Shown piece by piece: positions 7,787 through 17,034 of a stretch of DNA of 64,000 nt. The notes beneath the pieces are model-generated. The model was not told the DNA's origin, ran no database searches, and saw only the letters and a program-made list of their open reading frames with translations. The stretch comes from Dyadobacter sp. CY323. Lineage in GTDB: Bacteria > Bacteroidota > Bacteroidia > Cytophagales > Spirosomataceae. The translations under genes were made by a program, and so were the position numbers. The stretch covers positions 87,801 to 151,800 of the forward strand of contig NZ_JAJUXH010000023.1 of the NCBI RefSeq assembly GCF_021390245.1, given 5' to 3'. Position 1 is the first letter of the stretch. Each line of letters opens with the position of its first letter.

Positions 7787-10186
7787 CTATTCCGCCCGGA
7801 TCGACTTCACCGGATTGGTCAATGCTGCTTTGATACTCTGGAAACTGATGGTGAACAGCGCTACCGCGACTGCCAAAACGCCGGCCGCCGCGAACATCCA
7901 CCAATGTATTTCAATGCGGTACGCGAAGTCGTTCAGCCAGGTACTTACCGCCCACCAGGCAACCGGGGACGCGATGAGAATGGAAATCAGCACGAGCTTT
8001 ATAAAATCGCGCGAAAGTAATGCAACAATGCCTGCCACAGAGGCGCCCATAACTTTCCTTAATCCGATTTCCTTGATGCGTCTTTCGGCAGAGTAAGAAG
8101 CCAGTCCGAATAAACCCAGGCAGGAAATAAAAATGGCTAATGCGGCCAGAATTCCTACAATCCTGCTCACCTGACTATCGGCGCGATACAGTTCGGCAAA
8201 ATGCTCATCTAAAAATGAATAGGTAAAAGGCTGGTCCGGAATCAGCTGATTCCAGGTGGACTGCATGGCTGCGATGGCCTTTTTTGTGTCATTTCCTTTA
8301 ATGCGCACGGAAATTTCCGAGTAACTCCAATCTTTTTGGTTGAACAAACAAAGCGTTTCGACCTTATGGTGCAGCGAATTGAAATTGAAATCTTCGCTGA
8401 CACCTACAATGGTCGACAGTGAATCCATTCCCGAAAAACCAAACCGTTTCCCGATCAGTGTTTCCATCGTCAGCGTCGGCTCTTCTTTCAAAAGTTCTTT
8501 CGCAAGTGCCTTGTTAATGATATATGTTTTCGCATTGTCCGATGGGCTACTCGTGAAATTACGGCCCGCGATCAGTTTGATTTTATAAAGAGAAAGATAG
8601 TCCGGATCCACAACAACCTGAGAAGAAGTAATTTGCCGCTTCGGTCCATTCTCCTGAAAAGTCACACCGGTCTGATGAAAATTATTACCAAGACGCTGCT
8701 GCGAACCGGTAACCGCCGCAATGAACGGGCTACTCAAAAGTTCCTGTTTCAATGCGTCGTATTTCCTGTCAGATTTTGAATCCAGCGGAATAATCACCAC
8801 CTGCTCTTTATCAAATCCGGGGTTTTTATCCATCATAAAACGGAGCTGCATTACTGCGAATCCAGTGGCGATAATCAGGAAAACGGCACAGGTAAACTGA
8901 GCGATAACCAAAGCATTCCTGAAAGAACTTTTCCCGGCTATTAATGTACCTTTCAAAACTTTGATCGGCTCAAACGATGAGAGAAAAGCAGCCGGGTATA
9001 ACCCCGAGAAAATGCCGATCACGATTGTTCCGCCCACTACGGAAAGTAGTAACAATGGATGGGTGAAGATTGAAAAATCGAGCTGGCGCTGACTGAACTG
9101 GATTACGGAGGGCAATAGCAATTTCACCAATGCAACTGCAAGAATCAACGCGATCAAGGAGAGTAAAACAGATTCTCCCAGAAATTGTGCCGCCAGCTGC
9201 ATTCGCTGCGCACCGATCGCTTTCCTCACGCCCACTTCTCTGGCCCGCCCGGTCGACCGCGCAGTTGACAAATTCATAAAATTAACGCAGGCGATCACAA
9301 GCACAATCAGCGCGATCACGGAGAAAACGTATGTATAAGATTGGTCGAATTTCTGAAAATTGATATAATCGTGCGTAATATCCGTCGATTTGGAATGCAC
9401 CGCCGGGAGTGGCTGCAGAAACAATTCATAAAATTTCCAGCCGTCGTTTTTCATGTGTTTTTTTAGAAAAGAAGGAAATTTCTTTTCCAGCGTGGCGACA
9501 TTCGTCCCGGGGGCAAGGTCCAGGTAGGTAACAAGCCAGTTCCCGCCCCAGTTATTGAGAAAGTCCGGTTTTGCGATCGTACTGAATGACAATAATGCAT
9601 CAAACTGTAAATGCGAATTCGCGGGCGCATTCTTCATAACGCCACTTACTTTGAACGTGAGCGTATCGTTACCATAATGCGTCACATATTTCCCGATCGG
9701 GTTTTCAGTACCAAAAATACTGGCTACGCTTTTTTCCGAAAGCACAACCGTATTCGGCTCCTTCAAAACCTGCCCCCTCTCGCCTTCAAGAAGTTCATAA
9801 TCAAACATCTGAAAAAAATTGGCATCGGCCCAAAGCACGTCAGGCAGCTCAACCTTCTTCTCTCCGACCGTCAGCATTAAATTTTTAGTAGAATTGACCC
9901 TGGTAAAATCACGGATCTGCGGATAATCTTCTTTTAACGCCGGCCCCATGGGATACATGGATAATGCTACTTTCTGCGGAGCCACCATACCCTCGAACTT
10001 TTGCACTTCGTCGAGCCGGTAAAGATTTTTGGAGTGGATTTTATCAAAACTCCTTTCGTAGGAAACAAAAAGCAGGATCAGGATGCAGGCGGCCATGCTT
10101 ACGGCCAACCCCAGGATATTGATCGCCGAAAAAACCTTGTTTTTCCAAATGTTACGAAAGGCGATTTTGAAATAATTTTTTAACAT
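7787..10186 (-). CDS. P1: FtsX/MacB-type ABC transporter permease
   Basis: A 799-residue inner-membrane permease without an ATPase domain. The first FtsX domain carries NLSTARSTGRAREVGVRKAI after TM2, and the second carries SYSAERRIKEIGLRKVMGAS after TM6; these are the cytoplasmic coupling segments. The C-terminus is SIRAE where most paralogs have LRSE. The ATG at 10186 (MLKNYFKIAFRN) was chosen over one 54 bp upstream because all paralogs begin this way. P1 stands alone, cut off from P2 by the Wzi-type gene, and has its own upstream dyad. It is one of three copies without repeat arms in the leader. Substrate and partner ATPase are not visible. Confidence 0.95.
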   Translation of the reverse strand: MLKNYFKIAFRNIWKNKVFSAINILGLAVSMAACILILLFVSYERSFDKIHSKNLYRLDEVQKFEGMVAPQKVALSMYPMGPALKEDYPQIRDFTRVNSTKNLMLTVGEKKVELPDVLWADANFFQMFDYELLEGERGQVLKEPNTVVLSEKSVASIFGTENPIGKYVTHYGNDTLTFKVSGVMKNAPANSHLQFDALLSFSTIAKPDFLNNWGGNWLVTYLDLAPGTNVATLEKKFPSFLKKHMKNDGWKFYELFLQPLPAVHSKSTDITHDYINFQKFDQSYTYVFSVIALIVLVIACVNFMNLSTARSTGRAREVGVRKAIGAQRMQLAAQFLGESVLLSLIALILAVALVKLLLPSVIQFSQRQLDFSIFTHPLLLLSVVGGTIVIGIFSGLYPAAFLSSFEPIKVLKGTLIAGKSSFRNALVIAQFTCAVFLIIATGFAVMQLRFMMDKNPGFDKEQVVIIPLDSKSDRKYDALKQELLSSPFIAAVTGSQQRLGNNFHQTGVTFQENGPKRQITSSQVVVDPDYLSLYKIKLIAGRNFTSSPSDNAKTYIINKALAKELLKEEPTLTMETLIGKRFGFSGMDSLSTIVGVSEDFNFNSLHHKVETLCLFNQKDWSYSEISVRIKGNDTKKAIAAMQSTWNQLIPDQPFTYSFLDEHFAELYRADSQVSRIVGILAALAIFISCLGLFGLASYSAERRIKEIGLRKVMGASVAGIVALLSRDFIKLVLISILIASPVAWWAVSTWLNDFAYRIEIHWWMFAAAGVLAVAVALFTISFQSIKAALTNPVKSIRAE

Positions 10187-10242
10187 AAGGCTGGTTGTTT
10201 CGAGTACCGTGACGACCCTTGCTGGTTGTAACAAACCCAAAT

Positions 10243-10328
10243 CAACAAATTTATGCCAAGCAAACTAATTCATTATTATTCAATGCATTAACCATGAAAA
10301 AAGGTTGAGAAACGTCCATTTTCGGACA
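10243..10328 (-). promoter_or_regulatory. Upstream control region of P1 (dyad plus GGCA-N5-TT element)
   Basis: Read on the plus strand, a dyad GTCCATTTTCGGACA (10314-10328) is followed by TTGCTGTTCG. It aligns with the dyads upstream of P8, P12 and P16 in the same orientation. Between it and P1, the minus strand reads TGGCATAAATTTGTTG (10258 to 10243), sharing the GGCA-N5-TT pattern of the other heads. The layout resembles an enhancer-binding site with a sigma-54-type promoter, but the -12 GC is absent here. Confidence 0.45.
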
Positions 10329-10375
10329 TTGCTGTTCGTCGCTGAACAAAATGTAATGCGGAAAAGGAAATGTGG

Positions 10376-11872
10376 TTACCAGGTCTTTTTCAAACCCATA
10401 TACGCTCCGGTATTTTTGGTAAAAATTTCGCCTTGGTCGAGAGCAAATCTGACAATAACTGCGGTGCTTTTCAGGCGGGGCAATTGATATTGAGCGGCCA
10501 GCAGAGAAGAGAACTGGCCCCGAACCGGATTGAAATCTGCACCCGGAGTACCGAAATTCCGGCTATATGAAGTCCGCAGGGAGAGAGCCAGCGACTTACG
10601 CACCTGAGCCTGAGCACCCAGGTACCACATATTCAATCGGTTATTCGGAAAAAAGCGGTCGTTAGCCCGAGAGTGGCCCATATCCTTACTCGGTATAATG
10701 AATGGTGTGCCCACCGTGCGTCCCTCGTAAGACCACCCTTCCTGATATTGAGTATGGTTGAAATAATTATCGGCACCCTGATATTTGCTTCCCGGAATGA
10801 AAAATGTCGACCCCGACTGATCCTTGGTCGTCAGATATTCAAATGTGAGGTGTGTGAGGAAGAAACCCGACAATCCGCCTGGCTTTCCGAACTTCAGATT
10901 AACGCCATACAATCCATCCGGAACATTTTTCAAAAGCATACTTGAAACGTCTTCAAATGGGTGCTGATGGTAAATAAATAGCTTCTTCCCATGGATATTC
11001 GTCTCGAATCCTACATCATAGCTACCCAAATGATTTCCTAACCGGTAACTGTCAAAGGAGCCGTAGCCGTTTTTTTCAAACCAATTGTTGGAGGTATATG
11101 CAAGAACGACATTCGGATAAAATTTCCAGGAAGACGGTAACTTACCATCGACGGCCAGTTCGGGATGAGCCTTCAATGCCTCCGAATGTCCGGCCCATAA
11201 CACATTGTGATTGAGCCCGAGGTAGAATTTCGAAGCGGATTTTGGCTTACCCAACCGGAAATAGAGAAATTTCTGGTGCAGCCGGACACCGTCCAGGTAA
11301 GATGTGTTGAACCAGCCATGGGCAAATCCGGCGTGGATGGCGAGAAAACTCTTTGTGAATTTCAGCGGGACATAAGAAATCGTTCCAATCTGGATTTTAG
11401 GGATCGGAAGCGCATTGCCCGAGCCCGAGTAAAAGCCGGACGATAATGTGGAATCGCCAAGTCCCATCAGTTCCTTTCGCCTCCCGATGTACAGCTCAGT
11501 ACGCTTGAAACGCACACTTGCAAATGCCTCAGGCAACAAAAATTGCTGTTTACTGCTTTTATCAAAAGTCGCGACCGGGTTCAATGCAGCACTCCAGTCC
11601 AGTTTCCTGGGACGATTGGAAAGGCTGTCAAAGAACATGTATTTTTTGGAAATTTCACCCTGCACAATGCCTCCGGGCGAGGAATTGGGAATGATACCAA
11701 ACTGATTGGTACGGATCCAAAACGGCGTATTATCCGAATCCGACACAAAACCGCCTGCCTCCACACTACCCCTCAATGCTGATTTGAAATTACCTGACTG
11801 AGCGAAAACAGCTTCCGAACATAAAACGGTGACCAGGAAAGCAGTGATTGCAAAAGTGCGGAGCAAAGGCAT
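10376..11872 (-). CDS. Wzi-family capsule-assembly-like outer-membrane protein
   Basis: A 498-residue exported protein. Residues 1-25 form a signal peptide ending VFAQSG. The rest is rich in alternating aromatic and glycine strands of an outer-membrane beta barrel, and the early NTPFWIRTNQFG segment is typical of Wzi-like proteins of Bacteroidota. Known family members take part in surface attachment or assembly of capsular polysaccharide. Its start lies 66 bp after the P2 stop on the same strand, so it may be the last gene of the P2-P8 transcript. It is the only recognisable surface-polysaccharide gene in the window, so assignment to a capsule pathway rests on family only. Confidence 0.8.
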   Translation of the reverse strand: MPLLRTFAITAFLVTVLCSEAVFAQSGNFKSALRGSVEAGGFVSDSDNTPFWIRTNQFGIIPNSSPGGIVQGEISKKYMFFDSLSNRPRKLDWSAALNPVATFDKSSKQQFLLPEAFASVRFKRTELYIGRRKELMGLGDSTLSSGFYSGSGNALPIPKIQIGTISYVPLKFTKSFLAIHAGFAHGWFNTSYLDGVRLHQKFLYFRLGKPKSASKFYLGLNHNVLWAGHSEALKAHPELAVDGKLPSSWKFYPNVVLAYTSNNWFEKNGYGSFDSYRLGNHLGSYDVGFETNIHGKKLFIYHQHPFEDVSSMLLKNVPDGLYGVNLKFGKPGGLSGFFLTHLTFEYLTTKDQSGSTFFIPGSKYQGADNYFNHTQYQEGWSYEGRTVGTPFIIPSKDMGHSRANDRFFPNNRLNMWYLGAQAQVRKSLALSLRTSYSRNFGTPGADFNPVRGQFSSLLAAQYQLPRLKSTAVIVRFALDQGEIFTKNTGAYMGLKKTW

Positions 11873-11938
11873 GTCAAACGTTGATATTGAAATGCAAGAT
11901 AGAAATCCAATGTTGCATTCTCACACCGATGGCTAATT

Positions 11939-14344
11939 TCACTCGCTTCTCAAACTTCTTACCGGATTGATCAGCGCTGTCCGGATTGCCTGGAAACTGA
12001 CGGTAAGAAGCGTAATGCTCAATGCCCCGAGGCCAGTAGCTGCAAAGATCCACCACGACATTTCGGTGCGGTATGAGTACTTTTCGAGCCAGTTGTTCAT
12101 AAAAAACCAGGATACCGGCGTCGATATCACAAAAGCGATCACGATCAGCAGCACGAAATCCCGTGACAGCAAAAGCCAGAGATTGACCACGGAGGCTCCC
12201 AGCACTTTCCGTATACCAATTTCCTTGGTCCGCTGCTCGGCGGTAAAAGACGCCAGTCCAAAAAGTCCAAGACAGGAAATGAGAATTGCGAGAGAAGCAA
12301 AAAAAGTGGCTAATGTCCCGATCCGCTGCTCGTCCGCGAATTTCAGCGCATATTCGTCGTCCACAAAATCATACTGAAAAGGTGAAGCAGGACCATATTT
12401 CTTAAAAACGGCTTCAATTTCCTGCAATGCCTGATGTGCGTTGGATCGGGGATTGATACGGATGGTAATAAAATCGCCTGCACCCCGGCCGATAAAAAAG
12501 ATCGTCTGTTTCACGGGTTCATAGGGTGAAGCCATGATCATATCTTTAACAACCCCGAGTACCTTGAAATTTTTATCCCCCCATTGAACAAACTCGCCGG
12601 GCGCTCTACCTGCAAAACCCATCATCTTCGCCGCCGTTTCATTGATCACAAAACCGGAAGAATCAGTGGAAAATGATCTCGAAAAATCCCTGCCTTCCAC
12701 GAATTCCCAACCTACTGTTTTGCCAAAATCGTGCGCTACGGCCACCGTTACAAAGTCGACCTGCATCGCCGGGTTCTTTCCTTTCCAGCTCAGATCCTTA
12801 TTTACCGACCTTATATCCGTAGTCGGCCCTTTGGATTCCGACACCCCGGTCACCATCCCGCTATTTAGCAGGTCGTCGCGGAATGCATCCATATGTTTGT
12901 GGATTTCCGGCGTGCTCACATGCAGCGACACCAACCCTTCCCGGTCATAACCCACCGCCCGCTCCTGCCCATGACGGATCTGGCGGTAAATGACAATGGT
13001 ACCGATGATGAGCGTAACGGAAACGGCAAACTGCAAAACAACCAGGATTTTTCGCGGCGCAGTATGAATTAAGCTGCCAAAAGCCCGCATCGGAGCGGAT
13101 CCGCGCAGCGCCCTGACAGGCGCGAAAGACGAAAGATAAAATGCGGGATAACTTCCGGCAACAAGACCGGTAATGATGCAGAAAGCAATGCTAATGAGCC
13201 AAAACCACGGGTTTGTCCACAGCATAACCATTTCCTTATCGGCTATTTCATTGAAAACGGGCAAGATCAGGAAGGCGATTGAGATTGCCAAAACAAATGC
13301 AAAAATCACGATGAGATACGACTCGCTGAAAAACTGCAGGATCAGCTGCGACCGCACCGAGCCGATTGCTTTACGGACACCAACTTCTTTTGATCGTTTT
13401 TCAGAACGTGCCGTACTCAGGTTCATGAAGTTAATGCACGCAAGAAGCAGCACAAATGCACCGATGATGCTGAAAAGCAACACCACTTCAATTTTACCGC
13501 CGGCATTGATACCATTTTTCCATTCCGAATGTAAATGCCACCGGCTCATCGGATGAATCAGGATTTGCGGCTTAAATTTCAGCTCTTCCCGATCGCCTTT
13601 GTCCAGCTTCATATTTTTGATTTTTGCAGAAACAGATTCGAGATCCGCATTTGCCTTTAATTCGGCAAAAATCTGAAAAGAACTATTCGCCCATTCATGA
13701 TTGTCCCGGGCATTCCGCACCCAGTCTGCCGATGAAACATATAACTCCCACGGTGCTATAAAACGGACTTCCCAAAACTCCGAATTGGACGGCAGATCTT
13801 TGTATACGCCCGTAACCCGCACATTCAGCTCATTATCGATCTTCACCATTTTACCTACTGGGTCCGCACCGGCGAACATCGCCTTTGCAACCGATTCTGA
13901 AAGCAGGACCGAACCAGGTTCGGCCAATGCATTCCAGTTTCCTTTCACCATTTCCAGCGAAAGCATTTCAGGAGTTTTGGCTGACATAAAGTTGCCCGTT
14001 TTCACCAGCTTGGTATCCTTATAACTCAGAACATGTCTGGTTGTCCAGGACGACAAAATCACACGCTCAAAATCGTCTCCAAAATTATTTTCCAACTCCC
14101 CGGCCACCGGAATCGCCACGTTTTGCCCGGTCTGAATTTCACCATCCAGCGTCTGCTGTTCCAGAACACGGACGATCCGATCGTAATTTTTATGATTTTT
14201 ATTAAATGAAAGTTCATCATAAACCCAAAGCCCAATGAGCATAGCAACCGCCATCCCGGCAGCCAGCCCAACCACATTGATCAATGCATGGGTCTTGTGT
14301 TTTAAAAGGCTACGGAAGGAGATTTTCAGGTAGTTGGAAAGCAT
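11939..14344 (-). CDS. P2: FtsX/MacB-type ABC transporter permease (A type)
   Basis: An 801-residue permease that shows the shared layout well: TM1 about 21-42, periplasmic MacB-like domain 45-265, TM2-TM4 about 287-307, 338-362 and 378-398, TM5 about 430-453, second periplasmic domain 455-665, TM6-TM8 about 678-700, 727-748 and 763-785. The coupling motifs are STARSEKRSKEVGVRKAIGS (from 310) and TAEQRTKEIGIRKVLGAS (from 701). HPMSRWHLHS (264-273) before TM2 and the QFFSES helix mark the A type shared with P4, P6, P8 and P13. The ATG at 14344 (MLSNYLKISFRS) fits the family; the 42-codon upstream extension is translated repeat. It is the last permease of the P2-P8 block. Confidence 0.95.
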   Translation of the reverse strand: MLSNYLKISFRSLLKHKTHALINVVGLAAGMAVAMLIGLWVYDELSFNKNHKNYDRIVRVLEQQTLDGEIQTGQNVAIPVAGELENNFGDDFERVILSSWTTRHVLSYKDTKLVKTGNFMSAKTPEMLSLEMVKGNWNALAEPGSVLLSESVAKAMFAGADPVGKMVKIDNELNVRVTGVYKDLPSNSEFWEVRFIAPWELYVSSADWVRNARDNHEWANSSFQIFAELKANADLESVSAKIKNMKLDKGDREELKFKPQILIHPMSRWHLHSEWKNGINAGGKIEVVLLFSIIGAFVLLLACINFMNLSTARSEKRSKEVGVRKAIGSVRSQLILQFFSESYLIVIFAFVLAISIAFLILPVFNEIADKEMVMLWTNPWFWLISIAFCIITGLVAGSYPAFYLSSFAPVRALRGSAPMRAFGSLIHTAPRKILVVLQFAVSVTLIIGTIVIYRQIRHGQERAVGYDREGLVSLHVSTPEIHKHMDAFRDDLLNSGMVTGVSESKGPTTDIRSVNKDLSWKGKNPAMQVDFVTVAVAHDFGKTVGWEFVEGRDFSRSFSTDSSGFVINETAAKMMGFAGRAPGEFVQWGDKNFKVLGVVKDMIMASPYEPVKQTIFFIGRGAGDFITIRINPRSNAHQALQEIEAVFKKYGPASPFQYDFVDDEYALKFADEQRIGTLATFFASLAILISCLGLFGLASFTAEQRTKEIGIRKVLGASVVNLWLLLSRDFVLLIVIAFVISTPVSWFFMNNWLEKYSYRTEMSWWIFAATGLGALSITLLTVSFQAIRTALINPVRSLRSE

Positions 14345-14490
14345 TGTATGTGAGATGTGAGATGTTAAATGTGAGATGTTGTATGGTAAAAGGTGAGAAG
14401 TGAGACATTGATTGTGAGATGTTATATGTGAACAGTGAGTGGTTGTTGATTTAAACTTTTCACATCTCACATTTCACTTCTCACTCCAAG
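14345..14490 (-). repeat. Inverted-repeat leader of P2, TGTGAGATG-type unit
   Basis: Next to the P2 start (14347-14446) the plus strand repeats TGTGAGATG and close variants at least five times. On the far side of a short T-rich spacer, 14457-14490 carries the complement (CACATCTCACATTTCAC and TCACTTCTCACTCC). The two arms can pair in the transcript. The unit differs from the heptamer in most other spacers, but the layout is the same. Confidence 0.75.
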
Positions 14491-16884
14491 TCACTCACTC
14501 CTCAAACTCCTCACCGGATTAACCAATGCTGCTTTAATACTCTGGGCAGAAACGGTTATTAAAGCCAATATCGTCATTAAACTTCCGGTGAGGGCAAATA
14601 TCCACCATTGAATTTGTATCCTGAATTCAAAGTGGCTCAGCCATTCGTCCACGGCCCACCACGCCAGCGGGGAAGCGATGATGGTTGCGACAATCAGCAA
14701 TTTCAAAAATTCAGTGGAAAGCAGCGAAATAATGCTGGATACGGACGCTCCCAGTACTTTTCTGATTCCGATCTCTTTGGTTTTTTGTTCCGCCGTAAAT
14801 GTGGCAAGCCCCAATAATCCGAGGCAGGCGATGAACACCGCCAGAAACGTGGACGCTTGTATAAGTTCTCCGGTCCGTGTTTCCGACCGGTAGGCTTCGG
14901 CCAGCGTATCATCCAGAAACTGATATTCGTAGATCTGATTTGGATAGGTCTGTTTCCAGGCCTTTTCGATATGTGCCAAAACAGACGCCATGCTTTCCGT
15001 TGTGAGATTTTCGTTTTGCAGCTTAATTCCCGCCTGATAAAAATGTTTGGGGGCAATGGACAGGATGGTCGGGTCGATTTTTTGGTGCAGTGAGTTTACA
15101 TTGAAATTCTCAACAACGCCAATAATATGTGCAAATTCCTGTTCGTCGCCGTAGTAAACCATCTGACCAATCGCATCCTCCGGGTTTTTAATCCCTATCC
15201 TGGAAAGAAACACTTCATTTACGACCACTTTGGTCATGGTGTCACCGTCGTTAAGGAACTGGCCAGCCATTAGCTTGATCCCATATGTTTCCAGAAAATT
15301 CGGATCAACCATTTTCATCTGTGTTTTGACAATCGTGGGCTCGGCACCTTTCCGGTATTGCATTGCTTGCATCCAGTTACTCTCGGCAGAAGCACTATTA
15401 AATGAAAAACTCACATTCTTGATCTGCGAAGAGCCCGTCAGCTTGCTCCGCAGGGAAGTTAGCTTCGAAGGATTGTTATCGGGCAAGCTTACTGTCACAA
15501 TCGCTTGTTTATCAAAACCCAGATCCGCATTCCTGAAGAATTTCAGCTGCTGGTTCACCAAGACCGCACTGCTGATCAGAACAATGGAAATGGTAAACTG
15601 GACAACGACCAATCCCTGCCGCAAGCTGAAAAGTTGCTTTCCAGGCAGGACCACGTTGGATTTCAATGCCCAGATCGGCGCCATGCCCGACAGTCTGAAT
15701 GCAGGATATGTCCCGGCTAGCAAGGTGGTAACGGTAGCCAGAATCGTCACACATAATGCAGTCTGCCAGGTAAAAAGATCCGAATTTTTCACCGGAACCG
15801 CCATTATATCCGAAATGGAAGGTAACGAGACCTGGACAAGCATAATGGCGATTGCTACTGCCAGAAACGTGAGTAAGCCTGCCTCGGTCAGAAACTGAAA
15901 AACGAGTGAGAGACGACTGCTTCCGACAGCTTTCCTCAACCCAACTTCCTTGCCTCGTTTGAAAGCCTGGGCAGTACTGAGGTTGATAAAATTAAAACAG
16001 GCGATCAGCAAAACGAAAAGCCCGATAAGCGATAACATTTGGAGCAGTTCAACATTGGCAGACCGGCCACTCAGGTTGCCGGTATAATGCAGCTCAGAAA
16101 GCGGATTAAGCACAAAATCCTTTTGCGACAATGCTTCTTTTCCCATATGTTTCTCAATGATACCAGGAAATCTGCTGGCGAGCCCCACCGAATCGGAGCC
16201 TTTTCCGAGCTTCACATACACCTGAAAATTATCCCCCCAGCCGTTCCATTGATCCAGGTTAAAATCCGGATCCGTACTTTTCAGCGTGGGAAACGAAACG
16301 AGCATGTTAAAAGGAAAGCTGGTTTGAGCCGGCGCATCCTCGAAAACACCCGCCACCTGCAAATCCTGCTTTTCGTTCATGCGTACCGACTTTCCTACCG
16401 CAGCCGTCGTTCCAAAATACTTCATGGCATATGCGCGGCTGATCACAACTTTATTAGGCTGTGAAAGCGAATTCCCGGCATTTCCGGAGATCCAGTGATA
16501 GTCCAGAAGACGAAGTGTTTCATTTCCTGCAAATACAAATGATTCTTTAAACCTGTATTCGGACCCGGGAATGTAAAATACACTCCCATGAACAGCATAT
16601 AAAGGTGCCACCAAAGCAGCTTCGGGCGCTTCCGTGCGCAACGCATTCACCATTCCGGTGTACGTTCCCGGGAATTCCCTGCTTTCCTTCAGATTTTTTG
16701 TCTCAACCCGAAAGATGCGGTCCCCCTCGGACAGGTACTTATCGTAACCTGTTTCATGATTAATAATCAGGAAGATCACCAGCGCGCAAGCCATTCCAGC
16801 AGCAAGCCCGGTAATATTGATCAGTGTATATCCTTTGCTTTTCAAGATATTCCTGAATGCGATTTTGAGATAATTTGTTAGCAT
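14491..16884 (-). CDS. P3: FtsX/MacB-type ABC transporter permease
   Basis: A 797-residue permease not of the A type. Its first coupling motif is STAQAFKRGKEVGLRKAVGS, with TAQ where most copies have TAR, and the second is TFTAEQKTKEIGIRKVLGAS. The first periplasmic domain contains VAGVFEDAPAQTSFPF, a wording shared with P14 rather than with its neighbours P2 and P4. The C-terminus is NPVRSLRSE. It lies 146 bp from P2 and 150 bp from P4, all on the same strand. Confidence 0.95.
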   Translation of the reverse strand: MLTNYLKIAFRNILKSKGYTLINITGLAAGMACALVIFLIINHETGYDKYLSEGDRIFRVETKNLKESREFPGTYTGMVNALRTEAPEAALVAPLYAVHGSVFYIPGSEYRFKESFVFAGNETLRLLDYHWISGNAGNSLSQPNKVVISRAYAMKYFGTTAAVGKSVRMNEKQDLQVAGVFEDAPAQTSFPFNMLVSFPTLKSTDPDFNLDQWNGWGDNFQVYVKLGKGSDSVGLASRFPGIIEKHMGKEALSQKDFVLNPLSELHYTGNLSGRSANVELLQMLSLIGLFVLLIACFNFINLSTAQAFKRGKEVGLRKAVGSSRLSLVFQFLTEAGLLTFLAVAIAIMLVQVSLPSISDIMAVPVKNSDLFTWQTALCVTILATVTTLLAGTYPAFRLSGMAPIWALKSNVVLPGKQLFSLRQGLVVVQFTISIVLISSAVLVNQQLKFFRNADLGFDKQAIVTVSLPDNNPSKLTSLRSKLTGSSQIKNVSFSFNSASAESNWMQAMQYRKGAEPTIVKTQMKMVDPNFLETYGIKLMAGQFLNDGDTMTKVVVNEVFLSRIGIKNPEDAIGQMVYYGDEQEFAHIIGVVENFNVNSLHQKIDPTILSIAPKHFYQAGIKLQNENLTTESMASVLAHIEKAWKQTYPNQIYEYQFLDDTLAEAYRSETRTGELIQASTFLAVFIACLGLLGLATFTAEQKTKEIGIRKVLGASVSSIISLLSTEFLKLLIVATIIASPLAWWAVDEWLSHFEFRIQIQWWIFALTGSLMTILALITVSAQSIKAALVNPVRSLRSE

Positions 16885-16890
16885 GGCGTT

Positions 16891-17033
16891 GTTGTTGTTA
16901 GCTGTTAGATGTTAGCTGTTAGCTGTTAGCTGTTAGCTGTTAGCTGTTAGCTGTTAGAGATAAATTTAAAACTGTAAAACCTTACTGATTTAAAGTAAAA
17001 GAGCCAATAGCTAATCGCTAAAAGCTAACAGCC
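16891..17033 (-). repeat. Inverted heptamer leader of P3 with a long perfect run
   Basis: At 16897-16952 the plus strand holds eight tandem heptamers GTTAGCT (the second is GTTAGAT), then a partial ninth. After about 42 bp of AT-rich sequence, 17001-17033 carries degenerate complementary units (AGCTAATCGCTAAAAGCTAACAG). In the mRNA the CAGCTAA run ends roughly 12 bases before the P3 start codon. Confidence 0.85.
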
Positions 17034-17034
17034 C

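Noticed and set aside
10187..10240. Upstream start for P1, and similar N-terminal extensions of P2, P16 and the ECF sigma factor
   Set aside because: All permeases begin with M(L/I/F)xxxxK(I/T)(A/S)-type residues; the extensions translate leader or repeat sequence and have no family match.
16897..16958. CRISPR-like tandem repeat
   Set aside because: The units are 7 bp with no spacers between them, and no cas gene is present.
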